A stretch of 64,000 nucleotides of DNA from Adiantum capillus-veneris (taxonomy: Eukaryota; Streptophyta; Polypodiopsida; Polypodiales; Pteridaceae), in NCBI GenBank assembly GCA_014529385.2, contig CM043961.1:12152478-12216477 (forward strand). The letters run 5' to 3'. Under the pieces are notes generated by a model. It was not told where the DNA came from and did not search any database. It saw nothing but the letters and a program-made list of their open reading frames with translations. A program made the position numbers and the translations under genes. Positions 13,665 through 25,056 of the stretch are shown one piece after another; positions within the stretch are counted from its first letter, which is position 1; every line of letters begins with the position of its first letter.

Positions 13665-13815
13665 TTGGCATAGGCCGGCTATGGATAAATTTCGGCTAGC
13701 TTGCATGCGTGTAGGTAAAGCTAACCTGCACAGCCGGTAACGGCGCTTTTTGGGGGGGCACCACAAGCTTTTAAAATATGAGGTGCAGGCGTCATTGACA
13801 TCGCAAGCGCACACA

Positions 13816-13880
13816 CCTAGCGTAGCGGTGAGGGCCTCTCATCCTGGGCTAGAGGTCCTGTGTTCGACCTGGCCGTGTGC
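13816..13880 (+). other. tRNA-like segment inside the LTR element
   Basis: gcgtagcggtgaggg resembles an A box. gtgttcgacct, about 45 nt later, resembles a B box (consensus ggttcganncc). The segment could be a SINE head or tRNA relic captured in the internal region. It lacks a convincing full tRNA fold by eye. Confidence 0.35.
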
Positions 13881-14263
13881 AATCCGTGTTGACGTTTTGG
13901 TCAAACCTTGCCAGCCGGTTGAAAACAACCGGCAACTGGCTTTAGTTGCTTGGCCACGAGGGCTAGCAGGCCGAAATTTAACGAAAACCGCATAGGCCTT
14001 GGCTCGACTTGCCTCGCAAGAACCATCGCTTGCAAAGGAAAAACCTGGCTTGAAAATCAATCGGCAGTTCAGTCGGAAGTTTGTAGCCGGCATATCAAAA
14101 CACCTTTGATTGCAAGGTGCAATAGCCAAGGCAGTGGCACACAATGTCGGCAAAGGAACTTGTGAGTGGCATCTCAAAACCGGGGTGAGCTGGTGTCCTT
14201 GGCAAGCTTCAGAGCAGCTTGGCAAGCTTCAAAGCAGGTTCACTGGGTCGTTGGTAAGCATTC

Positions 14264-14990
14264 ATGAGCAAGGAGGTCCCTTGGTACCTGGAAGATGTTA
14301 CGGGCCAGATTTTTGTCATTGGAGCTCGTGGAGCGCATGGTTTAGAGCTGCCAAGTGGTTGTGTGTACTGCAGTTTAAAGCATAGCCTTGTGCAGGCACT
14401 CGAGCAACTGGCAGAACGCCCAAAAAGATTTGATTACATCTTCTTGGAAACCACAACATTGTTTTCAATTTTACGGGTAGATGACGAGCTGGAGTCTATG
14501 ATTCACCTCAACTCTGTTATAATTACAGCTGTTGATGCAAAAAATATTGATCATCAACTACACGAACACAAGGAATGTGGAAAAGTTTCCGAAGCTTTTC
14601 TTCAAATTTCTTATGTGGATATTGTGATTCTCAACAAGATCGATCAGTTATGTAGTGTAATGGATAGTTTTACCAGCAAACTTATGATGTTGGAGAGTGA
14701 TATACATCAAAGCAACTCTCTATCAACAATCGTTCGATCCGAGTATTGCAGTCTTGACTTGGATGACGTTCTTCATTATAGAGCTTATGAGACTAAGTTT
14801 GCTAGTAGAAAAATGCTTTCAGATTAGGTGAACACAAAGACCTTGTCACTTTGTCATGAGATATCTAGAAGTATCCAATGTGTGTGTCACGGAGAATCGC
14901 CCAGTTTGTCTTGATAAGGTAAAGAGGTGGTTGGAGCAGCTATTGTGGGAGCAACAAGATTTCAAAATTCTTGGAGCACTCGGTACATCA
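14264..14990 (+). pseudogene. Captured CobW/COG0523-type GTPase fragment (ZNG1/CBWD-like)
   Basis: CobW-family proteins are P-loop GTPases that deliver metals (zinc for ZNG1). Visible: ELPSGCVYCSLKHSLVQALE (residues 28-47), the counterpart of the family CxCC metal motif but with its middle Cys changed to Tyr; RFDYIFLETT (Walker B region); VDAKNID and AFLQISYVDIVILNKID with the guanine-binding NKxD (residues 124-127). The ORF stops at 14825-14827. After a frameshift the C-terminal region continues (CVTENRPVCLDKVKRWLEQL, from about 14876). The N-terminal P-loop GxxGxGKT is not found upstream. The internal TGLANP-type stretch is shortened. No introns interrupt the coding stretch, so it may derive from spliced mRNA; this is inference. 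It lies in the sense orientation relative to the LTR. Confidence 0.88.
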
Positions 14991-15439
14991 ACGACACATC
15001 ATACAAACACTATTTTCCCTTTATTTTTAATTTGGTATATTGTCAATATCTATGTCAACAGCTTTATTTTAGCCTATCAATCATCAGTTATTGCCCATGA
15101 AGTCAAATTTTGTACGGGTTATAGACATTGCCACACACATATAAGTGGTAAGACCTCCCAAAACTATTTGTTCTCAAGTCCCATTTTTGTCCCGCTTCTT
15201 GTGAGGTTACTTGGGTACACTTGAAACCCAAGGTTTTTGAAGTGAACCAAAAACTCCACTCATTGGTAGCTAATTTTTTGACATAAACCCTATCTGTTCA
15301 AAGGGGGGGTTCTACTATCATAGCACCAGGTTATGGATACACCAGAATTTCTTGGTTGTGAGAGAACCTAAAACTCATGGTTGACGAGTACACCAAGAAC
15401 TCGAGGTATCATGAGAGTGGTCTGTTTAGTTCGGGCTTG

Positions 15440-15449
15440 AGGGGGGGAT
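15440..15449 (+). promoter_or_regulatory. Polypurine tract
   Basis: agggggggat lies directly before the TG of the 3' LTR at 15450. It is the expected primer for plus-strand DNA synthesis. The 145 bp upstream closely match the corresponding region (31905-32030) of the TRIM-like element. Confidence 0.85.
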
Positions 15450-15732
15450 TGTTGGGTATTCAAGCCTTGGTACGATTAGTCAAGCACATGGGAACAAGCC
15501 TCATAAGGCATGCAAATAAGATTAAATTCAAATTTCACTTTGCATGCCAAATTTTTCTCTATATATGTAAAAGGCTCTTCAATCAATTAATATGCATGGC
15601 ATGAGTTTGTTTTTCCTGGCTACTATACCGAGTCTCTCTCTCTCTCTCTCCTCTTAACTCTTCCTGTTGCTCGCCATCTCCTAGCCATGGACTGCATCCG
15701 GTACCACCCCCCATAGCCCTCGAAGCCCATCA
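15450..15732 (+). repeat. 3' LTR of CobW-carrying element
   Basis: 283 bp, starting TGTTGGG and ending CCCATCA, followed by the target duplication ATGAA. It differs from the 5' LTR by scattered substitutions and a shorter CT/AC tract, so the insertion is not very recent. Confidence 0.92.
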
Positions 15733-16919
15733 ATGAAAACATTTCTCATTTATTTGAACTTTGAACAATATCATTTATGTGGATGATATCATTGTCTCAT
15801 GTTTAGACATTGAGAGAGAAAAAGAGAGAGAGAGCATGCATAAACAAAAAACGCACGCATTGAGAGAGGAAAAGAGAGAGAGAACATGCATAAACAAAAA
15901 ACGCACACATTGAGAGAGGAAAAGAGAGAGAAAACATGCATACGATCCAAAAAAACGCACACACATTGAGAGAGAAAGAGAGAGAAACTAATTTAACGTC
16001 GTAGGAAACTAATTAAAATTAAAAGACCTAAAGATCTAGCCGACGAGGAGTTGAACTCAAGACCTATTGTTCAAGAGGGAAATGGCATAATCAATCTATA
16101 ATACTTGGCATGGGTGATAGAAAGGTTATACCATTAATCTCTTTTTATTGGCACACACATCCACACACGCGCACACACACACAAGAAGAAGAGAGTTATA
16201 ACGTCGTAGGAAACTATCTTAAAAGACGTTAAAGATTAAGTTATATGTAGACTTACATTAAATTAGATTTAGGTTTATTTTTAACTAGATTTACGTTTAT
16301 TTAAGCTAGATTTAGATTTACGTTATATTAGATTAGATTTAGCTCTCCATAGACTGCGATGCCTGCATGAAGCGGGTGAAGAAAGCCCTCAATGGAATAT
16401 AGGGTATTGCTGCCTTCACTCATGGTGGGCTCCGTCGATCCAAAAGTACTGGTGAAATGTCTTCAGAAGATAGGGAAGAAGGTGGATCTTCAGGGCGGCA
16501 AGAGTCACTACATCCCCGACACAATGACCATCTAGACAACCTCTAGTCATTAGACTTACGTTAAATTAGATTTAGCTTTATTTTTAGTTAGATTTACGTT
16601 TATTTAGATTTACGCTTATTTACGTTAGATCGAGTCCACGCAAGAATTACTTACGGTTTAGGGTTTAGAGTTAGACGAACAGTGAAAAGATCTACTGTGA
16701 AAAGATGTTAAGATGAAGTGAAGTGCTACAGCTAGAGAAGAGGCAAAGGGGTTTTGTCCACTACATGCAGTATCATGTAGACATGGGTGTGTAGATTTCT
16801 TGTACCCACAAATATAGGTATTGAACAATAAAGACGAGATTATAACCCGGTGGTTCTGATCTCCGTGCACCTCTAGACCGAGGTGTGCGGGGATTGGACA
16901 TGACTAGAGAATGTCAGGT

Positions 16920-16960
<41 letters not shown>

Positions 16961-17043
16961 GAGAAAGAGAGAGAGAGATAAGACGAAGAATGCCAATAGA
17001 ATATTAAATTTGTTGTCCAGGTTATAAGTTTTTTATCCTCATT

Positions 17044-20000
17044 ATGAGTAGCGACGAGGATGTGGGACCGTCCAACCGAAACACCTATCTCTCAACGAGG
17101 GTCTTATGTCCTTGTAATCAATGCAAGCATGCTGTGCGACGGACAAGACGTGTTTCTTTGCAGCACGTTCGCGAATTTGGCGAGTTCGATCCATCTATTA
17201 TAGATCGAGTTGTTGCCAATTATAACTCGTCGGACTCTGACGCTGGCCAACAAGCAGCAATCTTGCAACCCAATAGACGTGTTCGCAGGCGCTTTGGTCA
17301 AGCAGCATATGTGAGGCCACAAGATGTAGCCTCTGACAGCTCGGGGGATGATCATGCAGAGCACATTCCCAACGAGGCAATGTTTGAGCCCGAGATTGAT
17401 GAAATGATCGAGACGATCATGGATTCAGAAAGGCTTATCTATGATGATATGAAAAGTGAAGCCGATACGCCATTGTATAATGGAGCACGTATGTCTAGAT
17501 TGAAAGCACTCCTGGTTCTTCTCAACATGCAGGCAAAGTTTGGATGGAGTGACACTAGCGTCACAGCGCTTTTCAGGTGATCTATTACAATTAGTTTACT
17601 TTAATAGAACTCTAAATGTATAATGATCTGATAGATTTTTACACTACTGTATCATATTTTTATGTTGTGTATATTGCTGAAAGAGCACATACTACCAGCT
17701 GACAATGTGATGCCAGATTCCCGAGATGAAGCAAGAAAGATTTTGTGAAACTTGGGGATGGATTACAATTCTATCCACGCTTGTCCTAATGACTGCATTC
17801 TTTTCAGAGGGGAATACATAGACATGGAGAAGTGTCCGAAATGTGATTCCGAAAGATATCGAGTAGATCTCCACGGGACAAAAATTCCACAAAAGGTTTT
17901 GCGACATTTCCCTCTGCTTCCTCGCATCAAGCATTTCTTCGAATGTAAGTCCATGGCCGCCCTAGCATCATGGCATGAGGAGAATAAATCTTCGGATGGT
18001 GTGCTACGAATTCCTGCAGATTGCGTAGCGTGGAAACACATAGATGGAACATGGTCGGATTTTGCCAGGGAAGCTCGAAATTTGCGCTTAGGCCTGGCTA
18101 TGGATGGCGTAAATCCATTTGGTCAAAGATCAACATCTTACAGTGTATGGCCCGTTGTCATCGTCAACTACAACATTCCCCCGTGGTTGACTACGAAGAA
18201 GGGCACCTATGGCTAAGCTTGATTGTGCCAGGGCGATATAAAGTGGGGAATATGGATGTGTATCTTCGTCCACTATTGGAAGAGCTACAACAATTGTGGA
18301 TTGGCATAGAGGTGGTGGATATGAGCCGACACACAGGACGACGGAATGCTTTGATCAGAGGCATTCTAATGTGGACCATGCATGACTATCCCGGGCTAGC
18401 AGAATGCTCAGGTGATCTATTGACACTCCTCACTCAGACACTGTAAATCTTGTTTTTTCCCATAGTTGATCTATTATCATGTGTATACATGCAGGGCTTC
18501 AAACAAGCGGATACAGAGCATGTGTCACATGTGGTCCTAGACTGAATGCACGTAGGGCACCCTCACTGAAGAAGCAAATCTACGAAGGTCATCAAGCGTA
18601 TCTTCCAGAGAATCATGTGTTACGCGACGTCTTTTTGGGAAGAGAGCCACCAAGGATGTCTGCACAAGCATGGTTAGAGCAAAAGGAGATGTGCGATGAC
18701 GGATTGCCTCCAGGGATCTCTATGGTACGAGTTACCATACTGGCCCCGACTCATGATCAATCACTTGCTCGATCCAATGCACATATTCAAGAATGTGGGT
18801 AATCTACTATGGGACCATTTGACCGGCAAGAAAGATACTTTGGGAGCCAGAGTTGACCTTAGAAATGTGGATCGTATGGAGCAATATTGGCCGCAAACAG
18901 CGTCTGATGGATCGATAAAACTCCCTAAAGCACCATGGATTTTCACAGGAGCCCAAGAACGCAAAGTAAAAGAGACCATTCGATCTTTGCGGACCCCCAC
19001 TAGCGTAATGCACTCACTCCGAACGTGTTTTACTAAAGAAGGAAAGCTTACCGGTTTGAAGTCACACGATTGGCATAAAATGTGTCAGGTACGTTCATAG
19101 TGGACTTTAATATCATTGCATAAAATGTGGACTATAATATCATTGCTGCACATACTTTACAGTTTATTTTATCGGTTGCCATTGAGGGATGTTTGTCTCT
19201 CGACATCCGTAACACAATCTACAAACTTGCAAAGCTGGTGCAATGGATCTCACAAAAGGAGATCAACGTAGACTCCATACCATTCGCCAAACTAAATGCT
19301 GCGGAGCTTGTGTGCATGTTTGAGAAACATTTTCCTACTACAATGCTAACCATTCAGGTGCATCTTCTTGTTCACATAGTTGATGAAGTGGAAATAGTTG
19401 GCACAGTTCATTCCAGATGGATGTTCTTCTTAGAGCGTTTCATGAAAACGCTTAAGGGATATGTGCGTCAAAAGGCACGTCCGGAGGGTAGCATGGCAGA
19501 AGGTTGGTTGGTATCAGAGTCCCTAGTGTACATTGGAGAGTGGCTAGACGGATTTGATAAATCCCGAGACACGCTATGGCGAACCATAGATGATGAGCGC
19601 ATATCTGGGATTGTCATGTGCAATCTCGGTGTTGAGAAGAAGATGACGGAAGATCTAGAGGCTAAAATCAACCGATTTTGCATGCTTCACAATCCAGTGA
19701 TGCAAAAGTGGATTTCACAATATGAGGATGCAAAGCAAGAGCGACAAAGGGCACGAATCGAGTGGAGACGGGGAAGACGACCACCGATGCACTATCCAGG
19801 AGGTTCTGGAGAGCCTACCAACCTTCATGAGCTTAAGATGGTTGCACAACCAATTGAAAAGCGCAATACAATGCGGTGACGAAGTGACTGAAGAAGAGTG
19901 GGAGTACTCTCGGGGTTGCGCAACCAAGATAAGTTTGCAATGTACGACTAGCAAGTGACTTTATTTATAAACGTTTGAACGGCCACTCATAATCTTTGTT

Positions 20001-20761
20001 CGTTGTAGTATAAGTCATACACAGCAGCATGGTGTAAAGGTCGACATTTTAGGGTGGAACGAATCGACAAAAAGTGTTTTACTCAAGATTGTGGAATCAT
20101 GGAAAAATTTGAACAGTTTAGTCGACGACGTTCCTCTAATGCAGATCCTGTGGTGGCGGAACTCACTTACTTCGGCACGCTGCAAGAGATTTTGAGGATC
20201 GATTACAGAGGATTTTTTGTCGACTTGTTCGACGTGCAATGGTTCAAGATAATCATGGAGGGTCCCAACGCTACTGTGCGTACAGGAGAGTCTGGTTTTC
20301 TTGAGGTGGATTCTACTAAGAAATGGACTGACCTAAGAGACACTTTCGTACTACCCGAGCATTGTGAACAAGTAAGTATGTAAATAGTTAACATCCCCCT
20401 TTTACAAGTTATGTGCTTGAAAGCTCTCATGTAAGTTATGTGGCTCTGGTAGGTAATATTTCATCCTACAAAGTCTACATCAAACTGGTGGTACGTCATA
20501 GAGGTAGCCCCTCGTAGTGCAAGGACGTATGAAGGCTACCATGTGCCAATCACAACGACATCAATGGAGGAGATCAGAGAAGCTGCTCAATCAGAAGCCG
20601 CTGTGGTGGTGCCAGACGAGCATCAAGATGCTACTACTCTATATGGGGTGCATGCAGAGGAGCTACAAAATGAAACAGAGGATATGTGTTTAAACGGAGA
20701 GCTCTATATAGATATAGGAAGTTATGCTGAGTTATGCGAGGATGAGAGAGAGATCTCTTAA
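17044..20761 (+). pseudogene. CACTA-2 TNP2-type transposase gene, six exons, decayed
   Basis: Exons are 17044-17576, 17673-18411, 18495-19088, 19163-19928, 20009-20371 and 20453-20761. Exon 1 is open across all 178 codons and shows the undamaged N-terminal domain, including VSLQHVREFGEFDPSIIDR. Defects differ from CACTA-1: the acceptor before exon 2 reads tgtat instead of tgtag; a TGA lies at 17746-17748 (Arg codon in CACTA-3); one G is lost near 18201; the exon 3 frameshift before LWYELPYW is shared with CACTA-1; the donor after exon 4 reads at instead of gt. Exon 4 encodes an uninterrupted DUF4218 domain (FAKLNAAELVCMFEKHFP, LKGYVRQKARPEGSM). DUF4216 in exons 5-6 is open. Confidence 0.9.
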
Positions 20762-21032
20762 ACCACAAATATTGTATTTGAACAATTTTGCTCCGTGTTG
20801 TAAAAGCTCTGGCTCTCTAAGTACCTTCCATGGTGTATAACGCTCTTTTCTACTCGCGCTCACATCTTTTGATTGAAAATTCTGAGTTTTCGACTTGCCT
20901 CTTCTATCACTCAATTCATTGCGTCATTGTATTTATATGCGTCATTACGTCATTGTATTTAATGGTCTTTGCGTCATTGTTTACTCTATTCATTCAATAT
21001 TAAGTTTAAATATTCATGTGTTTAATGCAGGT

Positions 21033-22343
21033 ATGGATGATGAGGAGTTTCTTTCTTCTTTTGTAACCGCAGCAGAGACAGTGGTACGTGGAGCGTCATC
21101 GCTCTGGCGCATCATCGCGTGTTCCTACTCCATCCGCATCTCCTTTTCTTTCGGAGCATTCGGCGCGCTCCGAAGCTTCGGCGTCGACGAGACGAGCTTC
21201 ACACTCGTCTAGACACCGGCGCTCTAGTGGTGGCGGTGGCGGTTGTTGTGGGGATTCCGCCACCGATGCCTCCACACCGCCTCGTGTTCGACCAGGCTCT
21301 TTACCCTCCCCTTCTTTGCCCGCCCCCACACCAGCCACAGCATGGCCATCTACGCCAGGTTTTGCACGGTTGACTGTTCCTAGAAGCTACACACCTCTAC
21401 CTACTCCGCCAGGAGCCACCCCACTCGACACTCCTCGCTTCGGGGCCCAGACGCCGGTGGAGACACCTGACGTCCGTACCCCCATCGACACGCCGCTAGA
21501 GACCCCTGCCGGGACACCCAGGTTCACGCGTCACCGGCCAGAGGGCTTGCCTTACTCCGTCGACATCAGCGGCGGCATCATCATGGATGATGACGGCAAG
21601 AAGGTGATCTCGCGCATGCGTGGTCTTTGCTCTCAGTTGTTTAGACACTACATACTAAACAAATGGAGTAAAGTACCAAGTGATTTAAAAAACAGAGTCA
21701 TCAGCATACTTCATGATGAGTTTCCCGTTCCAACACGGGATCAGCGCTTCAATGAAGACCTGATGAAGATTCGAATGCGCGAATACTGCAAACACAAGCA
21801 TTCCGAAGTGCAAAAAGCAATCAAGAATGGGTGGAACAGGCCAGATTGGCTGGCCAAAGAAGATTGGAAGAATGCGAAGAAAGCAGCGCGCGAGAATCCA
21901 GACAAGTGGAAGCAAGAAAAGGATGCAGCCAGAGCGCGAGTAGAGGTAGGGAGCTCGCACCACTTGGGGAGCGGTGGATGGGCATCATTTGAGGCCGATT
22001 TTGTAAGTGTTTTCACATTGCTCTTTATGTTCGATAGTTTAGGGTTTATGAGTTTTTTAGTTCTAACATAATGAAATCTTTGTATGTTTTGACAGTGGTC
22101 GATGACAGGACGTGATCCCACACCGTACGAGCGCGAGTACGCAGGCAGGAAGGGCTTAAACGCCCTGATGGACATTCTCAGTTCTCGCGGCGGCATGGTT
22201 AGTATTAGGGTTTACTCTTTTGTATTTTTTGTATTGTTTTATAAATGTCGTTATATATTTATACTTACTGAAAGCTGTCGTATTGTCTTTTTTTGCAGAA
22301 TCCGACAGATACGCCGCTTGGACGCGATGAGACGTCTGACTAG
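21033..22343 (+). pseudogene. CACTA-2 second gene (TNP1/Ptta-like), nearly intact
   Basis: Best-preserved copy in the window of the family's second protein. Exons are 21033-22002, 22096-22197 and 22299-22343. One frameshift near 21060 (an extra T in tcttcttttg) separates the ATG from the long open frame, which runs from about 21088 to the first donor at 22002. Domains: Ser/Arg-rich N terminus, GGGGGCCGDS tract, Pro/Thr repeats (TPLDTPRFGAQTPVETPD), the conserved helical block (DDDGKKVISRMRGLCSQLF, FNEDLMKIRMREYCKHK, NGWNRPDWLAKEDWKNA), GSSHHLGSGGW, then WSMTGRDPTPYEREYAGRKG in exon 2. Family role: binding of subterminal repeats. Assigned by resemblance to Ptta/En/Spm proteins. Confidence 0.8.
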
Positions 22344-22620
22344 ACGACGTCAGTTTAGCCGTAGCTAGATAGCATTAGTTTAGGGTTTCTCATAGCTTAT
22401 GTATCATGAGACGGATTTTATACGTCTTTTTGAACCATGTATATTATTACATTTGTCACCGCAGTTCCTTTTGCCAATCAATTCTTTATACCTATGATGT
22501 TGTACAATTGTCATTATTACATTTGCCAATCAATTCATTTTGCCTATGATGTGTACAATTGTCAATTTTGCAAACAATGCGTCTTGTGGGTGATTATTTT
22601 GGGTCTATTATCTACCCTTG

Positions 22621-22690
22621 CACTTTTTTTAAAAAGTGAATCAAGTACAATATGGTTGATGGGTGGCAGGGCATTCAATGCCCTGCCACC
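22621..22690. repeat. Two hairpins before the CACTA-2 3' end
   Basis: cacttttttt with aaaaagtg (22621-22638) forms one stem-loop. 22662-22690 is a 29-nt palindrome with 14-bp arms (ggtggcagggcatt) and a single-base centre. CACTA-1 and CACTA-3 retain only the right arm of the second hairpin, so CACTA-2 shows the ancestral form or a new one. Confidence 0.75.
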
Positions 22691-22709
22691 AAAAAAAAAA
22701 ATCTCTCGA

Positions 22710-22918
22710 GCGTCGCTATAAGCGTCGCTATAAGCGTCGCTATTTATGGCTCTGTAGCGTCACTATGAGCGTCGCTATAGTCTTCTGTGTAAACGTCGCT
22801 ATAGGCGTCGCTATATAGCGACGCTCATAGCGACGCATATAGCGACGCCTATAGCGACGCCGGGGGTTATAAAAACCCAGTGTATTTCCATCGCTAACAG
22901 CGTCACAAGAGCGCACAA
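22710..22918. repeat. CACTA-2 3' subterminal repeats
   Basis: Same gcgtcgctat / atagcgacgc array as in CACTA-1, with slightly fewer units. It is inverted around a central tatatagcga near 22812 and ends at the TIR 22919-22930. Confidence 0.82.
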
Positions 22919-23008
22919 CCTCTTGTAGTGAGAGAGAGAGAGAGCATGCATAAACCAAAAAAGCGCACACACACATGCATAATCAAAGAATGCACACATT
23001 GAGAGAGG

Positions 23009-23065
<57 letters not shown>

Positions 23066-23696
23066 ATAAGAAGAAGAAGAGAGTTTTAACATCGTAGGAA
23101 AGTATCCCAAGAGACCTTAAAGATCTAGTCGACAGGAGTTGAACTCAAGACATGTTATTCATAAGGAAAATGACATAACCAATCTATCACACTTCGGTGA
23201 TAGAATGGTTATACCATTTTTCTCCTTTTTTTATTGGCGTGCACACACACCCGAGAAGAAGAGAGTTTAATTTAACGTCATAGGAAACTAATTAAAGAGA
23301 CCTAAAAATCTAGCCGACGAGGAGTTGAAACCAAGACTTGTTATTCAAGAGGAAAATGACATAACCAATCTACCACACTTGAGTGATAGAAAGGTTATAC
23401 CATTTTTCTCTTTTTATTGGCGCACACACACACACAAGAAGAAGAGAGTTTTAACGCCGTAGGAAACTATCCCAAAAGACGTTAAAGATTAATTAGGGTT
23501 TTAGTAGACTTACATTAAATTAGATTTAGGTTTATTTAAATTAAATTAGATTAGATTTGGGTTTATTTTTAGTTAGATTTACGTTTGATTAGATTTATGT
23601 TTATTTACGTTATATTAGATTAGATTTAGGTTTATTAATTTAGGTTTATATATGTTATATTAAATTAGATTTAGGTTATTTAATTAAGGTTAGAAG

Positions 23697-23868
23697 AAAT
23701 GGCGAGAAAATTTCTTGCGCTCACAGCCTCGAGACAGTCCATGCGGACCAGCAATTCCACCTGCATGTTCGACTGCTGCTACCATACAATAAGCCGTCAT
23801 GTTCAGCTAATGGAAGTGCAAATTGAGCATACACAGAAATTAGTGATGCAAGATGACGATTCCAAGGG

Positions 23869-23905
<37 letters not shown>

Positions 23906-23998
23906 ACATCCCGTCAAATCTAGAGTAAGAATTAAGTGCCTTGAGCAGACATCAGCTACATTGCAAGAATGACGTACCTGCATGCTACAAACAACACT
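23697..23998. other. Non-CACTA segment replacing transposase exon 1 in CACTA-3
   Basis: Between the ttagattta-rich leader and the stub of exon 1 (ggtcacaacgctttttag, 24001-24018) lies about 300 bp with no match to the other copies. It holds a 74-codon ORF (ATG at 23699, MARKFLALTASRQSMRTSN) that ends in an AC microsatellite. Possibly filler DNA or a captured host exon. I do not recognise it. Confidence 0.45.
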
Positions 23999-24114
23999 AG
24001 GGTCACAACGCTTTTTAGGTGATCTATTACAATTAGTTTACTTTAATAAAACTCTATATGTATAATGATCTGATAGATTTTTACACAATTCTACCGTATT
24101 TTTATGTTGTGTAG

Positions 24115-24854
24115 ATTGCTCAAAGAGCACATACTACCAGTTGATAATGTGATGCCAGATTCTCGAGAGGAAGCAAGAAAGATTTTGCGAAACTTGGGGA
24201 TGTATTATAACTCGATCCACGCTTGTCCTAATGACTGCATTCTTTTTAGAGGGGAATACATAGACATGGAGAAGTGTCCGAAATGTGATTCCAAAAGATA
24301 TCGAGTAGATCTCCACGGAACAAAAATTCCGCAAAAGGTTTTGCAACATTTTCATCTGCTTCCTCGCATCAAGCATTTCTTCAAATGTAAGTCCATGGCC
24401 GCCCTAGCATCATGGCATGAGGAGAATAAATCTTCGGATGGTGTGCTACGGATTCCTGCAGATTGTGCAACCTGGAAACATATAGATGGAACATGGACGG
24501 ATTTTGCCAGGGAAGCTCGAAATTTGCGCTTAGGCCTGGCTATGGATGGCGTAAATCCATTTGGTCAAAGATCAACATCTTATAGTGTATGGCCCGTTGT
24601 CATCGTCAACTACAACATTCCCCCGTGGTTGACTACGAAGAAGGGGCACCTATGGCTAAGCTTGATTGTGCCGGGGCGATATAAAGTGAAGAATATGGAT
24701 GTGTATCTTCGTCCACTATTGGAAGATCCACAACAATTGTGGATTGGCATAGAGGTGGTGGATATGAGCCGAAACACAGGTCGACGGAATGCTTTGATCA
24801 GAGGCATTCTAATGTGGACCATGCATGACTATCCCGTACTAACAGAATGCTCAG
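24115..24854 (+). pseudogene. CACTA-3 transposase exon 2, open frame
   Basis: This is the only copy of TNP2 exon 2 in the window without a stop or indel (740 bp, acceptor gtag, donor tcag|gtgatc). It reads LLKEHILPVDNVMPDSREEA, NSIHACPNDCILFRGEYIDM, CPKCDSKRYRVDLHG, PRIKHFFKCKSMAALASWHE, NPFGQRSTSYSVWPVV, and ends VLTECSG across the junction. It serves as a reference for the damage in the other copies. The gene as a whole is dead because exons 1 and 3 are missing. Confidence 0.88.
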
Positions 24855-25056
24855 GTGATCTATTTACACTCCTCACTCAGACACTGTAAATCTTGCTTTT
24901 TCTCGAGTTGATCTATTATCATGTGTATACATGCAGGGCTTCAAACAAGCAGATACAGAGCATGTATCACATGTAGTGGAGTATATCATAGTGAGAATTG
25001 TGTAACAAATTCGTGTGTGGACGTACTTTAATATCATTGCTGCACGTGTTTTGCAG

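Larger units (their letters stand above)
13286..15732 (+). mobile_element. Complete non-autonomous LTR element carrying a CobW gene fragment
   Basis: LTRs at 13286-13650 and 15450-15732 both start TGTTGGGTATTCAAG and end CCCATCA. The length difference is mostly CT/AC microsatellite. The element is flanked by a perfect 5-bp target duplication, ATGAA (13281-13285 and 15733-15737). A primer binding site tgttatcagagc (13653-13664, tRNA-Met type) follows the 5' LTR, and a purine tract agggggggat (15440-15449) precedes the 3' LTR. The internal 1.8 kb has no gag or pol. It holds a tRNA-like segment and a CobW-family coding fragment (14264 to about 14990). Movement must have used proteins of an autonomous relative. 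It is inserted in the Copia-1 reverse transcriptase. Confidence 0.93.
11478..15808 (+). pseudogene. Copia-1 gag-pol remnant, interrupted
   Basis: Broken Copia polyprotein on the plus strand. A gag-like start (ATGGCTGACAACAAC at 11478; later NEQAYVLIALSIKPT) is followed after a deletion by the integrase end (HMCVFGCLDYALVPQ, KLDDKIVKCIFVGCSVESKG, LYHPHTKCILVSRDVVF; about 11960-12190). Reverse transcriptase pieces come next: VDVKFAFLNGELKDK (about 13123), NDCENQVY and, in another frame, LYCLKHAPWA (about 13237-13268). The next conserved block, YVDDIIVSC, appears only at about 15774-15800. The 2.4-kb LTR element 13286-15732 sits between them. Many stops and frameshifts. The Copia is cut off at 15808 by CACTA-2. 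Confidence 0.82.
15809..22930 (+). mobile_element. CACTA-2: 5'-truncated CACTA copy with intact 3' TIR
   Basis: The sequence becomes CACTA-like abruptly at cattgagagagaaaaag, equivalent to about 1855 of CACTA-1. It stays closely similar to the 3' TIR CCTCTTGTAGTG (22919-22930). The 5' TIR and about 520 bp are missing. The left neighbour is the Copia-1 reverse transcriptase; the right neighbour is the leader of CACTA-3. By eye, similarity to CACTA-1 is very high, including in introns, so the two copies are recent relatives. Confidence 0.9.

Noticed and set aside
13816-13880. Functional tRNA gene
   Set aside because: A- and B-box-like words are present, but no acceptor stem or complete cloverleaf could be formed by eye.
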